From NCBI GenBank assembly GCA_963757155.1, contig CAVWQS010000034.1, positions 59,671 to 123,670 on the forward strand: a stretch of DNA of 64,000 bases, in the 5' to 3' direction. The translations under genes were made by a program, and so were the position numbers. Source of the stretch: DASXQK01 sp963757155 (GTDB lineage: Bacteria; Pseudomonadota; Alphaproteobacteria; Dongiales; Dongiaceae). The notes beneath the pieces were generated by a model that made no database searches, was not told the DNA's origin, and worked only from the letters and a program-made list of their open reading frames with translations. Position 1 is the stretch's first letter, and every line of letters starts with the position of its first letter. Positions 1 through 8,650 of the stretch are shown one piece after another.

Positions 1-1087
1 AAAGAGCCCGCAGGCTGCGGTTATAACGCTCGCTCCAGATGTGATGGCCCGTGGTCGCGTCGATGAGCTGGGCATTGATGCGGATCTGGCGGCCCAGCCG
101 CTGCACGCTGCCCTCCACCACATAGCGCACGCCCAGCTCGCGGGCGACCGTGGCGAGATTGGCCCCCTTGTCCCGCACCGCGAAGGCCGAATGGCTGGCG
201 ATGACGCGGAAGGCGGGAAAGCGCGACAGATCGGTCGTCAGATCATTGGTAATGCCGTCGCTGAAATACTGCTGCTCGGGATCGCCGCCCACGTTGAAGA
301 AGGGCAGGACCACGACGGCGGGAACCGGAACGCTGGCCGGCGCGGTGCTGGGCTCCGACTGCACCGTCGGCACCCGTCCTTCGAAGATCTGCCGGCGGAC
401 CGTCTCGGTCTCGGCTGACGGGGCGACATCGAGCTCCTGGCGCAGCAGCGACTTGCAGCGCTCATATTGCTGCAGGGCGCCGGCGAGATCGCCGTGACGG
501 GCGAGCTCGGTCATCAGCGCCCGATGCGCGGCCTCCCGCGTCGGATCGAAGGACAGCAGCCGCCGCAGCGAGGCGATCCGCTCCTCGCCTTCCTGCCGCT
601 GCCATAGACGCTCCAGGGTCGATCCGAGCAGCTCGGCAAGATGGCTGCGGCTGTCGGCGACCCATTCCTCATAGCTGGGGTCGCGGATGGAGAGCTGCTC
701 GAGGAAGGCGCCGGTATAGCCGCTGACGGCGGCCTGGAGATCGCCGAGCGCGCTCGAAACGGCGAGCTGCTTGAACCTGAGCACATCGATCATGACCTGG
801 CCGGGCGTCAGCCCGATCAGATCCTCCTGCAACTGGATCGGTGCGGGATGCACCTCGCCCAGATCCTTCTTCAGCGAAAGCAGGGACTGGCGCAGGCTGT
901 TGCGGGCATGGGCCTCGTCGCGGTCGCTCCACAGCAGGTTCGCGAGCGCGCTGCGGGTGGCGGATTGATTGGGCTGCAAGGCGAGGTAGCCGAGGAGCGC
1001 GCGATTCTTCTTGGCGCCGATCGCGATGACCTTCGCGCGCGCCGCGTCGGATGCTTCGAACGAGCCCAAGAGGCGCAGTTGCAGCAA
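1..1087 (-). CDS. Partial SARP-type transcriptional regulator: BTAD domain plus TolB-like domain
   Basis: The gene runs off the left edge; about 362 residues are visible. The N-terminus (roughly residues 1-90) reads as a winged-helix domain with LGYLALQPNQSATR and LANLLWSD. A bacterial transcriptional activator (BTAD) repeat domain follows (about 95-250, with YTGAFLEQL and HGDLAGALQQYERCK). After a linker comes the TolB-like N-terminal domain found in CadC/adenylate-cyclase-type regulators (VVVLPFFNVGGDPEQQYFSD, then VVEGSVQRLG and HIWSERY). Proteins of this build usually continue with TPR repeats, which would lie outside the window. The start is a TTG at 1087, preceded by an AGGAG ribosome site with an 8-base spacer; no ATG fits. 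The domain order is clear from the sequence, but the target genes are unknown. Confidence 0.85.
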   Translation of the reverse strand, partial: MLQLRLLGSFEASDAARAKVIAIGAKKNRALLGYLALQPNQSATRSALANLLWSDRDEAHARNSLRQSLLSLKKDLGEVHPAPIQLQEDLIGLTPGQVMIDVLRFKQLAVSSALGDLQAAVSGYTGAFLEQLSIRDPSYEEWVADSRSHLAELLGSTLERLWQRQEGEERIASLRRLLSFDPTREAAHRALMTELARHGDLAGALQQYERCKSLLRQELDVAPSAETETVRRQIFEGRVPTVQSEPSTAPASVPVPAVVVLPFFNVGGDPEQQYFSDGITNDLTTDLSRFPAFRVIASHSAFAVRDKGANLATVARELGVRYVVEGSVQRLGRQIRINAQLIDATTGHHIWSERYNRSLRAL

Positions 1088-1272
1088 GGCAAACTCTCCT
1101 CGGACCGGGGCCGCGACCCCAGAACCGTGTTTTTTGACGGTCTCGAGCAGATTTTTGACGATCCTGCCGAAGCCTTTGACGCAGCGCAAGCGCCTGGCTC
1201 ACGCCCTCCCCTTTAGGGTCGCATCCGTCACGAAAGCTTTGGGACGTGACCCAGGGCAAGAAGTGCGAAGTC

Positions 1273-1287
1273 TTTACAGTAAGTAAA
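1273..1287. promoter_or_regulatory. Possible operator motif between divergent genes
   Basis: TTTACAGTAAGTAAA lies between the divergent BTAD regulator and the small gene at 1373. The core ACAGTAAGTAAAT recurs once elsewhere, at 50579-50591, upstream of another gene. It resembles half-sites bound by TetR-type regulators in alphaproteobacteria, but this is only a pattern match. Confidence 0.25.
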
Positions 1288-1372
1288 TGAGCCGATCTTT
1301 CGACAATTACTTGGTAACTTCTGAGGTTCGGCTCGATCGCGCGTCACGGCGCTTTGCAGCAAGGAGGACTAA

Positions 1373-1603
1373 ATGTTGAGTTTCGACGTGCATATCCCGT
1401 TGTCGTCCGACAGGACGCCGATGGGCCTCGGGGCCCGCGTCTTCGATGCGGTATCGAGGATGCTGCAAGGCGTGACGCACCGGACTCACGACCGGCCGAC
1501 CGACATCGACAGCAGCGAGCCGCTGCCCTATTTCCGCGGGCGAAACCTGCTGCGCGACGATATCGGCCTGCCGCCTCTCGATCACGACGGACTGCCTCTC
1601 TAA
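1373..1603 (+). CDS. Small conserved-looking hypothetical protein (76 aa)
   Basis: A 76-residue protein with no signal peptide or membrane segment. It starts at ATG 1373 directly after a near-perfect AAGGAGGA ribosome site, and a clear hairpin-plus-T terminator follows, so it is a well-formed single-gene transcription unit. The C-terminal stretch NLLRDDIGLPPLDHDGLP resembles the LRDIGL-type tails of small alphaproteobacterial DUF1127-like proteins, but similarity to a named family is weak. It diverges from the BTAD regulator and could be its target; this is inference. Function is not recognised. Confidence 0.7.
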   Translation: MLSFDVHIPLSSDRTPMGLGARVFDAVSRMLQGVTHRTHDRPTDIDSSEPLPYFRGRNLLRDDIGLPPLDHDGLPL

Positions 1604-1630
1604 GGAGTAACTTTCGTTCCCTTCACTTCC

Positions 1631-1668
1631 GGCCGCGCCGGCTGTCATGGCCGACGCGGCCGTTTTTC
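1631..1668 (+). terminator. Rho-independent terminator
   Basis: A GC-rich stem (GGCCGCG... pairing with ...CGCGGCC around a TGTCAT loop) is followed by TTTTT. It lies just after the 76-aa gene and immediately before the end of the convergent M32 gene, so it probably serves the plus-strand transcript. Confidence 0.75.
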
Positions 1669-3135
1669 CTACCGGGCTATTTTCTCCAGATGGCGAAAGA
1701 AGGCGGCGGCCTCGAGGCCGCGGCCGGTCGCCTCGGTGATCAGCGCCTCCGCCGATGCGCCATTGCCCCTGAGATGCAGGTTCTTGCGCAGCCAGCCCAG
1801 CAGCCCGGCGAAATTGCCGCGGCGGATTTCCTCATCCAGCCGATGGTGGCGCTCATAGCTCTCGACGAGCTGGGCGGCATAAAGGCTGCCGAGGGTATAG
1901 GTGGGGAAATAGCCGAACATTCCGAGCGACCAATGGACATCCTGCAGCACGCCCTCGCGATCGCCGGCGGGGACGACGCCCAGGAGGGCGCCGCTGCGCT
2001 CGTTCCAGGCGGCGGGCAGGTCCGGTATCGCGAGACCGCCGCCGATCAGCGCCTGTTCCAGCTCGTAGCGCAGCAGGATATGCAGGTGATAGGAGATCTG
2101 ATCCGCGCCGACCCGGTTGACTCCCGGGCGAAGGCGGTTGACCGCGCGATGGAATGATCCGGCGTCGAGCCCGGCGAGGGATTCGGGAAACAGGCGGCGG
2201 AGCTCGGGCAGAGCGCGCTCCCAGAAGGCGAGACTCCGGCCGATATGATTCTCCCAGAGCCGCGCCTGGGATTCATGCAGGCCCATGCTGGCCGCCTCCC
2301 CCAGAAGCCAGTCGCGATCCGCAGGCGACAGCCCTTGATCCAGCAACCCATGGCCGCCCTCATGCAGGCTCGCGAGAATGGCCGCGGTCGGATCCTCCTC
2401 GCGGATCCGGATGGTGAGGCGCACATCGTCCGGCCCGGCGGCCAGCGTGAAGGGGTGGGTCGAACGGTCGAGCCGGCCGCGCTCGAAATCGAATCCGATA
2501 TCGTCGAGAAGCTGCCGGCAGAATTCCCATTGCCCGCTCTCGGCGAAGCGGCGGCCGTGCGAAGGGGGCGGCGGCGTCGGCGTTCGTTGCGCTCGCGCAC
2601 CATCGGCACCAGCCGGTCGCGCAGCTCCCCCAGCACCGGGTCGAGGCGGGAGCGGGTCATGCCGGGCTCATATTCGTCCAGCAGCGCGTCATAGGGCTCC
2701 GGCCCCAGGGCCAGAGCCTGGGCACGCTCGCGGACCAGGCCCAGAAGCCGGTCGAAGGCCGGCGCGAAATCCCGGAAGTCATCGTGGTCGCGGGCCTCCT
2801 CCCAGGCGCCGAGAGAGCGGGAGCGCGCCGTGGCGAAGGCGCGCACCAGATCCTCCGGCAGCGCCATGGCCTGGCGGCGCAGCCGCCGCAGCAAGGTGAT
2901 CTCGCGCTCCCATCGCTCATCGCCCGCGGCGGTGGCGGCGACCTCCTCGAGAGATCGCCCAGCCGGTCCGACACCAGCAGGCCGTGGCGCAGGCCTTCCA
3001 GCGTCGCGAGCTGCTCGCCGCGCTGCGGCCGGCCGGCGGCAGGCAGCATCGTCTCCTCATCCCAATCCAGCAGGCCGATGGTCTGGTCGAGATGGCGCAG
3101 CTCGGCGATCTGAGCGCGCAGCGCCGGCGCGGCAT
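1669..3135 (-). pseudogene. M32 carboxypeptidase Taq domain, disrupted by two frameshifts and fused to an upstream ATP-grasp
   Basis: This metal-dependent carboxypeptidase of family M32 would remove C-terminal residues from peptides. The N-terminal part (QTIGLLDWDEETMLPAAG, then a RGEQLATLEGLRHGLL-type helix) lies in the same frame as the ATP-grasp upstream. Near 2950 the frame changes: restoring one base in GATCTCTCGAGG gives the expected continuation LLEEVAATAAGDERWEREI. It changes again between about 2575 and 2600, after LVPMVRERN, and resumes as GRRFAESGQWEFCRQLL. The last frame carries the zinc motif HEGGH (within ASLHEGGHGLLDQG) and runs to the normal C-terminus. With both shifts repaired it is a complete M32 enzyme of about 490 residues. 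Either the peptidase half is inactivated or the assembly has indels here; gene order and residue conservation favour a recently functional gene. Confidence 0.75.
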
Positions 3136-4633
3136 TTTCCGTCGGGCCCTGGGCGGCACTCTGCTTGGGCATGCGCAGATCGCGCGGCGGATGGGCGAGG
3201 AGCAAAGCGGCCATGCCGCCATGCTGGGCGACATTGACGACCTGCTTCTGCGAGACGCGGCAGAGCGTGCCCAGCCCGTTCTCCGTCGGCGCGAAGCCCA
3301 TCACCGCATAGAAGGGCTCGGTGAAGACCCGGCCCGTCGGCCCCGGCACCGGGAATTCATGCACCGGCAGGCGGGTGGCCGCCTGCAGCACCCAGGATTG
3401 CTCGGGGTCCTCGGCCTGCGAGGCCGCCTCGTCGAGAAGGCTTTCCCAGGCGGCCGCCTCGGTGGCCGCACCCAGGGCCACGCCATTGCCGCCATAGCCG
3501 CGGTTGGGCTTCAGCACGAGTTGCTCGCGATGGTGCCGCGCATATTCCAGCAGATCGCCCTCGCTGCCATGGGGCAGGGTGGTGCGCCGGTCGCCGACGA
3601 CCCGGGTCCAGAGCACATGGCGCCGGAACAGGCGGCACTCTTCCATGCTGAACAGCCGCTCGGCGATGGCGGGATCGGTCAGCAGCTCCCAGCAGCTCTT
3701 ATGGTCGAAATCGCCGGCAAGGGAGGAGACCATGCGGTTCTGGCGGAACAGCAGGCGCATGCCGTCGAGCGGTTGGCCCAGCTCGCGCTCCAGCGCCAGC
3801 AGGTCGCGAATCTCGTAATCGCGATAGGCGACATCGATCTGGACATCGCCATAGAAGACCTCCTCCCCCTTGACGCTGAGCTCGCGCGGATCGGCATGGA
3901 CGGCGATCAGCCCATGGCGCTGCGACAGATAGCGGCTGAGGACGCTCTGCTCGTCGGGTCCGTCATGGACGTATTTCGGATCGATGAAGCAGATGTTGCA
4001 GGAGGGCCGGCCGAGCGCCTTGGCATGGTCGATCAGCAGCTGGACGAAGAGGTCGCGCTGGTCGCGCGGCAGCTCGATGGCGAGATCGGGATCATGGGCG
4101 AGGAGGGTGGGCACCACATCGCGCATCACCAGCTCCTCGGCCAGCGGGGAGTAGTGGATGCCGCCGACGCCGGAGAGGTTCGGCTCCATGAAATGCAGGG
4201 AATCCTGCCAGCCGGCGGCGGTGAAATCGCAGACGGCGTCGAGCCGGCCATAGACCGGGTTCAGGCGCTGATGCCGGGCCGTCCAGCTGTCCCTGACCCA
4301 GGCCTCTTCGCCAGGGGTGACCGCGATGATGTGGCGGATCCGCTGATCTTCCAGATAGAGGGCCGGCGTCAGCTTCAGCGCCTCGATGATGGAGAGGCAG
4401 ACGTGATGCACATAGCTCAGCTGCTCCGGCATGGCCAGCAGCGGGCGCGGCATGATGCGCACCGCCTCCGGCACGCCCTCATGCTCATAGATCACCTCAT
4501 GGGTCAGCGCATCGGCCTGCAGGCGCTGGGCGATGCGCTGCAGCACCGCATCGCTCACCTGATGCACCGCCCGGCGCACCCGGCCCTCGAGGGTGGCCCC
4601 GGAGAGGCCGAGTGATTCGGCGGGGCTCAGCAT
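2657..4633 (-). CDS. Circularly permuted ATP-grasp ligase, reading in frame into an M32 peptidase N-terminus
   Basis: The first ~480 residues look like a circularly permuted ATP-grasp protein (COG2308-like amide/peptide ligase family). Signature segments are LHFMEPNLSGVGGIHYSPLA, the nucleotide-binding LVLKPNRGYGGNGVALG and the acidic VFTEPFYAVMGF. Such enzymes form amide bonds with ATP. A short linker rich in Pro/Ala (about residues 485-505) leads straight into the start of an M32 carboxypeptidase with no stop codon, and no ribosome site precedes the internal ATG, so the junction reads as a true fusion. The last ~80 residues of this frame are out-of-frame sequence after the first peptidase frameshift. 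The gene follows a peptide ABC operon on the same strand, 250 bases downstream of the ATPase, suggesting work on imported or exported peptides. The substrate cannot be read from the sequence. Confidence 0.75.
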   Translation of the reverse strand: MLSPAESLGLSGATLEGRVRRAVHQVSDAVLQRIAQRLQADALTHEVIYEHEGVPEAVRIMPRPLLAMPEQLSYVHHVCLSIIEALKLTPALYLEDQRIRHIIAVTPGEEAWVRDSWTARHQRLNPVYGRLDAVCDFTAAGWQDSLHFMEPNLSGVGGIHYSPLAEELVMRDVVPTLLAHDPDLAIELPRDQRDLFVQLLIDHAKALGRPSCNICFIDPKYVHDGPDEQSVLSRYLSQRHGLIAVHADPRELSVKGEEVFYGDVQIDVAYRDYEIRDLLALERELGQPLDGMRLLFRQNRMVSSLAGDFDHKSCWELLTDPAIAERLFSMEECRLFRRHVLWTRVVGDRRTTLPHGSEGDLLEYARHHREQLVLKPNRGYGGNGVALGAATEAAAWESLLDEAASQAEDPEQSWVLQAATRLPVHEFPVPGPTGRVFTEPFYAVMGFAPTENGLGTLCRVSQKQVVNVAQHGGMAALLLAHPPRDLRMPKQSAAQGPTENAAPALRAQIAELRHLDQTIGLLDWDEETMLPAAGRPQRGEQLATLEGLRHGLLVSDRLGDLSRRSPPPPRAMSDGSARSPCCGGCAARPWRCRRIWCAPSPRRAPALSAPGRRPATTMTSGISRRPSTGFWAWSASVPRLWPWGRSPMTRCWTNMSPA

Positions 4634-4720
4634 GGGCGTCTCGATGTCATGGTGGTTTTCCCCCGCCAGAATTTCCGGAGGCCCATTCTCCCGATCGATC
4701 GGCCCGGCTCAACCAACTTT

Positions 4721-4875
4721 TCCCTTCCCGTCGCTTTGCGCGGGAGAGGGAGACCCATCGCGAAGCGATCGAGGGTGAGGGTTTTGCAGGCGTGGTCGCT
4801 CGTACTACCCTGGATCCGCCGCTTTCGCTGGGCTCCGGCGTCCACCCTCTCCCGCTTCGAAGCGAGGGAGAGGGA
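4721..4875. repeat. Pair of CCCTCTCCCGC-type intergenic hairpins
   Basis: Two palindromes lie in the gap between the ABC ATPase and the ATP-grasp gene. One spans 4721-4751 (TCCCTTCCCGTCGCTTTGCG then CGGGAGAGGGA) and a near-perfect one spans 4843-4875 (ACCCTCTCCCGCTTCGAAGC then GAGGGAGAGGGA). The second sits immediately after the ATPase stop codon on the minus strand. It may end or weaken the transporter transcript before the ATP-grasp gene. Elements of this sort are common intergenic repeats in Proteobacteria. Confidence 0.6.
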
Positions 4876-4883
4876 AGTGCCGC

Positions 4884-6554
4884 TCAGACCGGCAGAGCGC
4901 GGCGGGCGAGGAGATTGTCGAGCCAGTCCGGGTCCATCTCGGGGACGGAGGCCAGCAGCTTCTCGGTATAGGCGTGGTGGGGCGGGGTCAGCACCTCGGT
5001 GCGCGGGCCGCTCTCCACGACGCGGCCCTGATACATCACCACGATCTCATCGGCGATCGCGCGCACGGTGGCGAGGTCATGGGTGATGTAGAGATAGGAG
5101 ACCTTCAGCTCCTTCTGCAGCCGCAGCAGCAGCTTCAGGATTTCCTCGGCGACGATCTGATCCAAAGCGGAGGTCACCTCGTCGCAGATGATGAGCTCCG
5201 GATTGACGGACAGCGCGCGCGCGATGCAGATGCGCTGCTTCTGGCCGCCGGAGAGCTCGCTCGGCAGGCGGTCGAGGAAGCGGTCGTCGAGCTCGATCAT
5301 CTCGAGCAGCTCGACGATCCGCTTGTCGCGGGCCGCACCTCGAAGGCCCATCTGATGCTCCAGCGGGCGCCCCAATATGTCGCGCACCCGGCGCCGCGGA
5401 TTGAGGGCGGTATCGGGCATCTGATAGATCATCTGCAGGCGGCGGAGCTGGTCCTTGCTGCGGTCCTTGAGCGCCGGCGGCATGGTCGTGCTGCCGAACA
5501 CGACCTGGCCCTTGGTCGGGGGCAGGAGGCCGGTGATGACCCGCGCCAGGGTCGATTTGCCGGAGCCCGATTCTCCCACCACGGCGACGGTGCGTCCCCG
5601 GGGGACCTTGACCTCCACGTCATGCAGCACCTTGACGACGCCATAGGAGGCGTCGACGTGATCGACCCGGAGCAGCAGATCCTCGCCTTCCTCCTCCTGT
5701 TTGCGCAGCGCGCGGACGGCCCAGAGAGATTTGGTATAGGGCATCTGGGGGTCGCTCAGCATCTGGCGGGTGGTCGCTTCCTCCACCAGCTCGCCATAGC
5801 GCAGCACCATGACGTGATCGGCCATCTGGGCCACGACGGCGAGGTCGTGGGAGATGTAGAGGGCGGCGGTGTTCGATTCGCGGACGACCTGCTTGATGGC
5901 CGCCAGCACCTCGATCTGGGTCGTCACGTCGAGGGCCGTGGTCGGCTCGTCGAAGACGATCAGATCGGGCCGGCAGGACATGGCCATGGCGGTCATCGCC
6001 CGCTGCAGCTGGCCGCCGGAGACCTGATGGGGATAGCGCTGGCCGATATTTCCCGGATCGGGAAGCTGCAGCCGCCGGAACAGATCGACCGCCTGGCGCT
6101 TGGCTTCACCTTCGCCCACGACATTGTGCCAGGTCGGGGTCTCGGCATATTGGTCGATCAGCCGGTGCGCCGGGTTGAAGGAGGCGGCCGCCGATTGGGC
6201 GACATAGGAGATGCGCTTGCCCCAGTAATCGCGCTTCTGGGCCTCGCTCAGCTTGGCGAGATCGACGCCATCGAAGACGATCGATCCGGCGGTGATCCGG
6301 CAGCCGGGCCGGGCATAGCCCATGGCGGCCAGGCCGATGGTCGATTTGCCGGCGCCCGATTCGCCGATCAGCCCCAGCACCTCGCCCCGGCGCACTGTCA
6401 GGTCGATGCCCTTGACGATCTCCTGCCAGACATCGTCGGTCTGCCCTTCGACCCGGAGGCCCCGGATCTCCAGCAGCACATCGCCCTGCACGCCGCGGCC
6501 CGCGCCAGCGCCCCCTCGGTCCGACCCGCGTTCTAAGGTTTGGTCGACCGCCAT
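4884..6554 (-). CDS. Peptide ABC transporter, two ATPase domains fused (DppD-DppF type)
   Basis: This is the energising subunit of an oligopeptide/dipeptide importer. Two complete ABC domains are joined in one 556-residue chain. The first has Walker A GESGAGKST, signature VSGGQLQRA and Walker B LIVFDEPTTALD. The second has Walker A GESGSGKST, signature LSGGQKQRI and LIICDEVTSALD. In the second Walker B the usual DEP proline is replaced by V, which is common in this family. The Q-loop region (SYVAQSAAASFNPAHR) and the spacing fit the peptide/nickel subfamily. It lies 10 bases after the upstream permease and belongs to the same operon as the binding protein at 10240. Confidence 0.93.
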   Translation of the reverse strand: MAVDQTLERGSDRGGAGAGRGVQGDVLLEIRGLRVEGQTDDVWQEIVKGIDLTVRRGEVLGLIGESGAGKSTIGLAAMGYARPGCRITAGSIVFDGVDLAKLSEAQKRDYWGKRISYVAQSAAASFNPAHRLIDQYAETPTWHNVVGEGEAKRQAVDLFRRLQLPDPGNIGQRYPHQVSGGQLQRAMTAMAMSCRPDLIVFDEPTTALDVTTQIEVLAAIKQVVRESNTAALYISHDLAVVAQMADHVMVLRYGELVEEATTRQMLSDPQMPYTKSLWAVRALRKQEEEGEDLLLRVDHVDASYGVVKVLHDVEVKVPRGRTVAVVGESGSGKSTLARVITGLLPPTKGQVVFGSTTMPPALKDRSKDQLRRLQMIYQMPDTALNPRRRVRDILGRPLEHQMGLRGAARDKRIVELLEMIELDDRFLDRLPSELSGGQKQRICIARALSVNPELIICDEVTSALDQIVAEEILKLLLRLQKELKVSYLYITHDLATVRAIADEIVVMYQGRVVESGPRTEVLTPPHHAYTEKLLASVPEMDPDWLDNLLARRALPV

Positions 6555-6564
6555 GGCTTGGCCC

Positions 6565-7479
6565 TCATTCCTTGAGGCCGCTGGCCCGGTGCAGGAACCA
6601 GTCGACGATGAAATTGACGCCCACCGTCAGCAGCGCAATCGCCCCGGCGGGCAGCAGCGGCGTGACATCGCCATAATTGATCAAGGTCGCGTTGTCGTGG
6701 ACCATCGAGCCCCAATCGGCCAGCGGCGGCTGGATGCCGAGCCCGAGGAAGGACAGCGCACTGATCGTGAGGAAGACGAAGCAGAAGCGCAGGCCGAACT
6801 CGGCCACCAGGGGCGGCAGGATGTTGGGCAGGATCTCGCGCGAGATCACCCAGGCCAGCTTCTCGCCCTGGAGCTTGGACGCCTCGACGAAATCCAGAAC
6901 CACGACGTTCATCGCCACGGCCCGGCTCAGGCGATAGACCCGGGTCGAATCGAGGATGGCGATGATGATGATGAGATTGACGATCGAGGTGCCGACGATG
7001 GAAAGCAGCACGAGGGCGAAGATCAGCTGCGGAATGGCCATCAGCACATCGACCGCGCGGCCCAGCACCTGGTCGACCCAGCCACCCAAGGTGGCGGAGA
7101 GCAGCCCGAGCGTCCCGCCGATCAGGAAAGCGAAGATGGTGGTCAGGAAAGCGATGCCCACCGTGTTGCGGGCCCCGAAGATGAGCCGGGAGAGCATATC
7201 GCGGCCGAGTTGATCGGTGCCCAGCAGGAACTGGTCGCCCCAGGGCTCATAGGCGTCGCCCACCAGCGCCGTCTCGCCATAAGGCGCGATCAGCGGCGCG
7301 AAGACCGCAGCGAAGATATAGATCGCGACGACGATGAGGCCGATCCAGGCGGTGACCGGCGCATGCTTCAATTCGCGCCAGGCCCGCGTCCAGAAGGAGC
7401 GGCGCGCCATGCGGGGCGGCGCCTCGGCGGTGGCCGCCAGCGCGATGACCTCTTCGGGCAGGTCGGGTTGCAGGCTCAT
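6565..7479 (-). CDS. Peptide ABC transporter permease (DppC type)
   Basis: A 304-residue inner-membrane permease. It has the DppC/OppC architecture: a cytoplasmic N-terminus with FWTRAWRELKHAPVTAWIGL leading into the first membrane segment, a periplasmic stretch with GTDQLGRDMLSRLIFGAR (the typical DppC LGTDxxGRD motif), then five further hydrophobic segments. The EAA-type loop for ATPase contact is near EASKLQGEKLAWVISREILP. Its start overlaps the end of the upstream permease by four bases, so the two are translationally coupled. Confidence 0.93.
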   Translation of the reverse strand: MSLQPDLPEEVIALAATAEAPPRMARRSFWTRAWRELKHAPVTAWIGLIVVAIYIFAAVFAPLIAPYGETALVGDAYEPWGDQFLLGTDQLGRDMLSRLIFGARNTVGIAFLTTIFAFLIGGTLGLLSATLGGWVDQVLGRAVDVLMAIPQLIFALVLLSIVGTSIVNLIIIIAILDSTRVYRLSRAVAMNVVVLDFVEASKLQGEKLAWVISREILPNILPPLVAEFGLRFCFVFLTISALSFLGLGIQPPLADWGSMVHDNATLINYGDVTPLLPAGAIALLTVGVNFIVDWFLHRASGLKE

Positions 7480-8444
7480 CGGGGATGCAGCAGGCGCGGG
7501 TTCGTCACGATGGCGACGATATCCGCGGCAAGGTTGAGCAGGATATAGGTGGCGGCGAAGACCAGCGCGCAGCCCTGCACCACCGGCAGGTCGCGCCGCG
7601 ACACGGCGTCGACCATGAGCTGGCCGATGCCGGGATAGACGAAGACCACCTCCACCACGACCACGCCGACGATGAGATAGGCGAGATTGACGGCGATCAC
7701 ATTGGCGATCGGCGCCCAGGCATTGGGCAAGGCATGGCGCAGGATGATGCGCCGCGGCGCGATGCCCTTCAGCCGGCTCATCTCGATATAGGGGCTGGAG
7801 AGCAGATTGATGATGGCCGCCCGGGTCATCCGCATCATATGCGCCAGGATCACCAGCAGCAGCGTGAGGGCCGGCAAGGCGCAGCGGTAGATATGCTCGG
7901 TGAAGGTCGTGTCCGCATCCACGGTCGAGAGCGCCGGGAAGAGATGGGTCCGGGCGACCAGGAAGAGGACGAGGATATAGGCGATGAAGAACTCCGGCGA
8001 GGAGATCGCCGTAAGGGTGACCACATTGATCAGCCGGTCGAAGATCGTATTGCGATAGAGCGCGGCCAGCATGCCGAGGATCAGGGCGAGCGGCACGGCC
8101 ACGATCGCCGCCATGGAGGCGAGGAAGAGCGTGTTCTTGAGCCGCGGCGCGATCAGCGAGACCACGGTGCGGGTATAACCGTCCCGGTTGGAGAAGGAGG
8201 TCCCGAAATCGCCATGCAGCACGCCGCCGATCCAGTTGACGTAGCGCTCAACCGGACCCCGGTCGAGGCCGACCTGTTTCTGGAAGGCGGCGACGGTATC
8301 CGGTGTTGCGGCCTGGCCCAGGATCGCCTTGGCGAAATCCCCCGGCAGCAGGGCGACGGAGGCGGAGATCAGCGCCGAGACGACGAAGAGCGTTACGAAA
8401 CCGAGCGCCAGACGCTGCAACACCGTCCGGAGGATGGCGTTCAT
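7476..8444 (-). CDS. Peptide ABC transporter permease (DppB type)
   Basis: A 322-residue inner-membrane permease with the DppB/OppB order of six predicted membrane segments. The first lies at about residues 10-30. A periplasmic region with GLDRGPVERYVNWIGGVLHGDFGTSF carries the family's typical GDFG(T/V)S motif. The EAA loop is near EMSRLKGIAPRRIILRHALP. It is the first permease of the operon, separated from the binding-protein gene by 206 bases that contain a stable hairpin, a layout that normally keeps the binding protein in excess over the membrane subunits. Confidence 0.93.
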   Translation of the reverse strand: MNAILRTVLQRLALGFVTLFVVSALISASVALLPGDFAKAILGQAATPDTVAAFQKQVGLDRGPVERYVNWIGGVLHGDFGTSFSNRDGYTRTVVSLIAPRLKNTLFLASMAAIVAVPLALILGMLAALYRNTIFDRLINVVTLTAISSPEFFIAYILVLFLVARTHLFPALSTVDADTTFTEHIYRCALPALTLLLVILAHMMRMTRAAIINLLSSPYIEMSRLKGIAPRRIILRHALPNAWAPIANVIAVNLAYLIVGVVVVEVVFVYPGIGQLMVDAVSRRDLPVVQGCALVFAATYILLNLAADIVAIVTNPRLLHPR

Positions 8445-8514
8445 CTGACGAGAACCTGCTTAAATCGCATGGTCATGTCGGTTCCTGGACCAGCTGCGGC
8501 GCCGATAAAATCCG

Positions 8515-8544
8515 CCTCGCGGCGGCGTGATCGCCACCGCGAGG
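8515..8544. repeat. Intercistronic hairpin between binding protein and permease
   Basis: CCTCGCGGCGGCG pairs with CGCCACCGCGAGG across a short TGAT loop. It has no T-tract. In this position it could protect the 3' end of the binding-protein message and reduce read-through to the permeases. Most of the rest of the 206-base gap is GC-rich with no gene. Confidence 0.5.
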
Positions 8545-8650
8545 ATCTCGACATCCGATGCCGGAAGGAACGCGCTCCCTGAGCCACCGCCGAGATTGGC
8601 CGGCCGCTCGCTCGCCGGGGGCGCGCCCCGCCGGGACTCCGCTTCGACGC

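Noticed and set aside
2984..4615. 543-codon open frame on the plus strand
   Set aside because: Antisense to the ATP-grasp gene, whose motifs are clear; the plus-strand product has no motif.
4974..6536. 520-codon open frame on the plus strand
   Set aside because: Antisense to the double ABC ATPase; rich in His, Asp and Gly as expected of a reverse reading.
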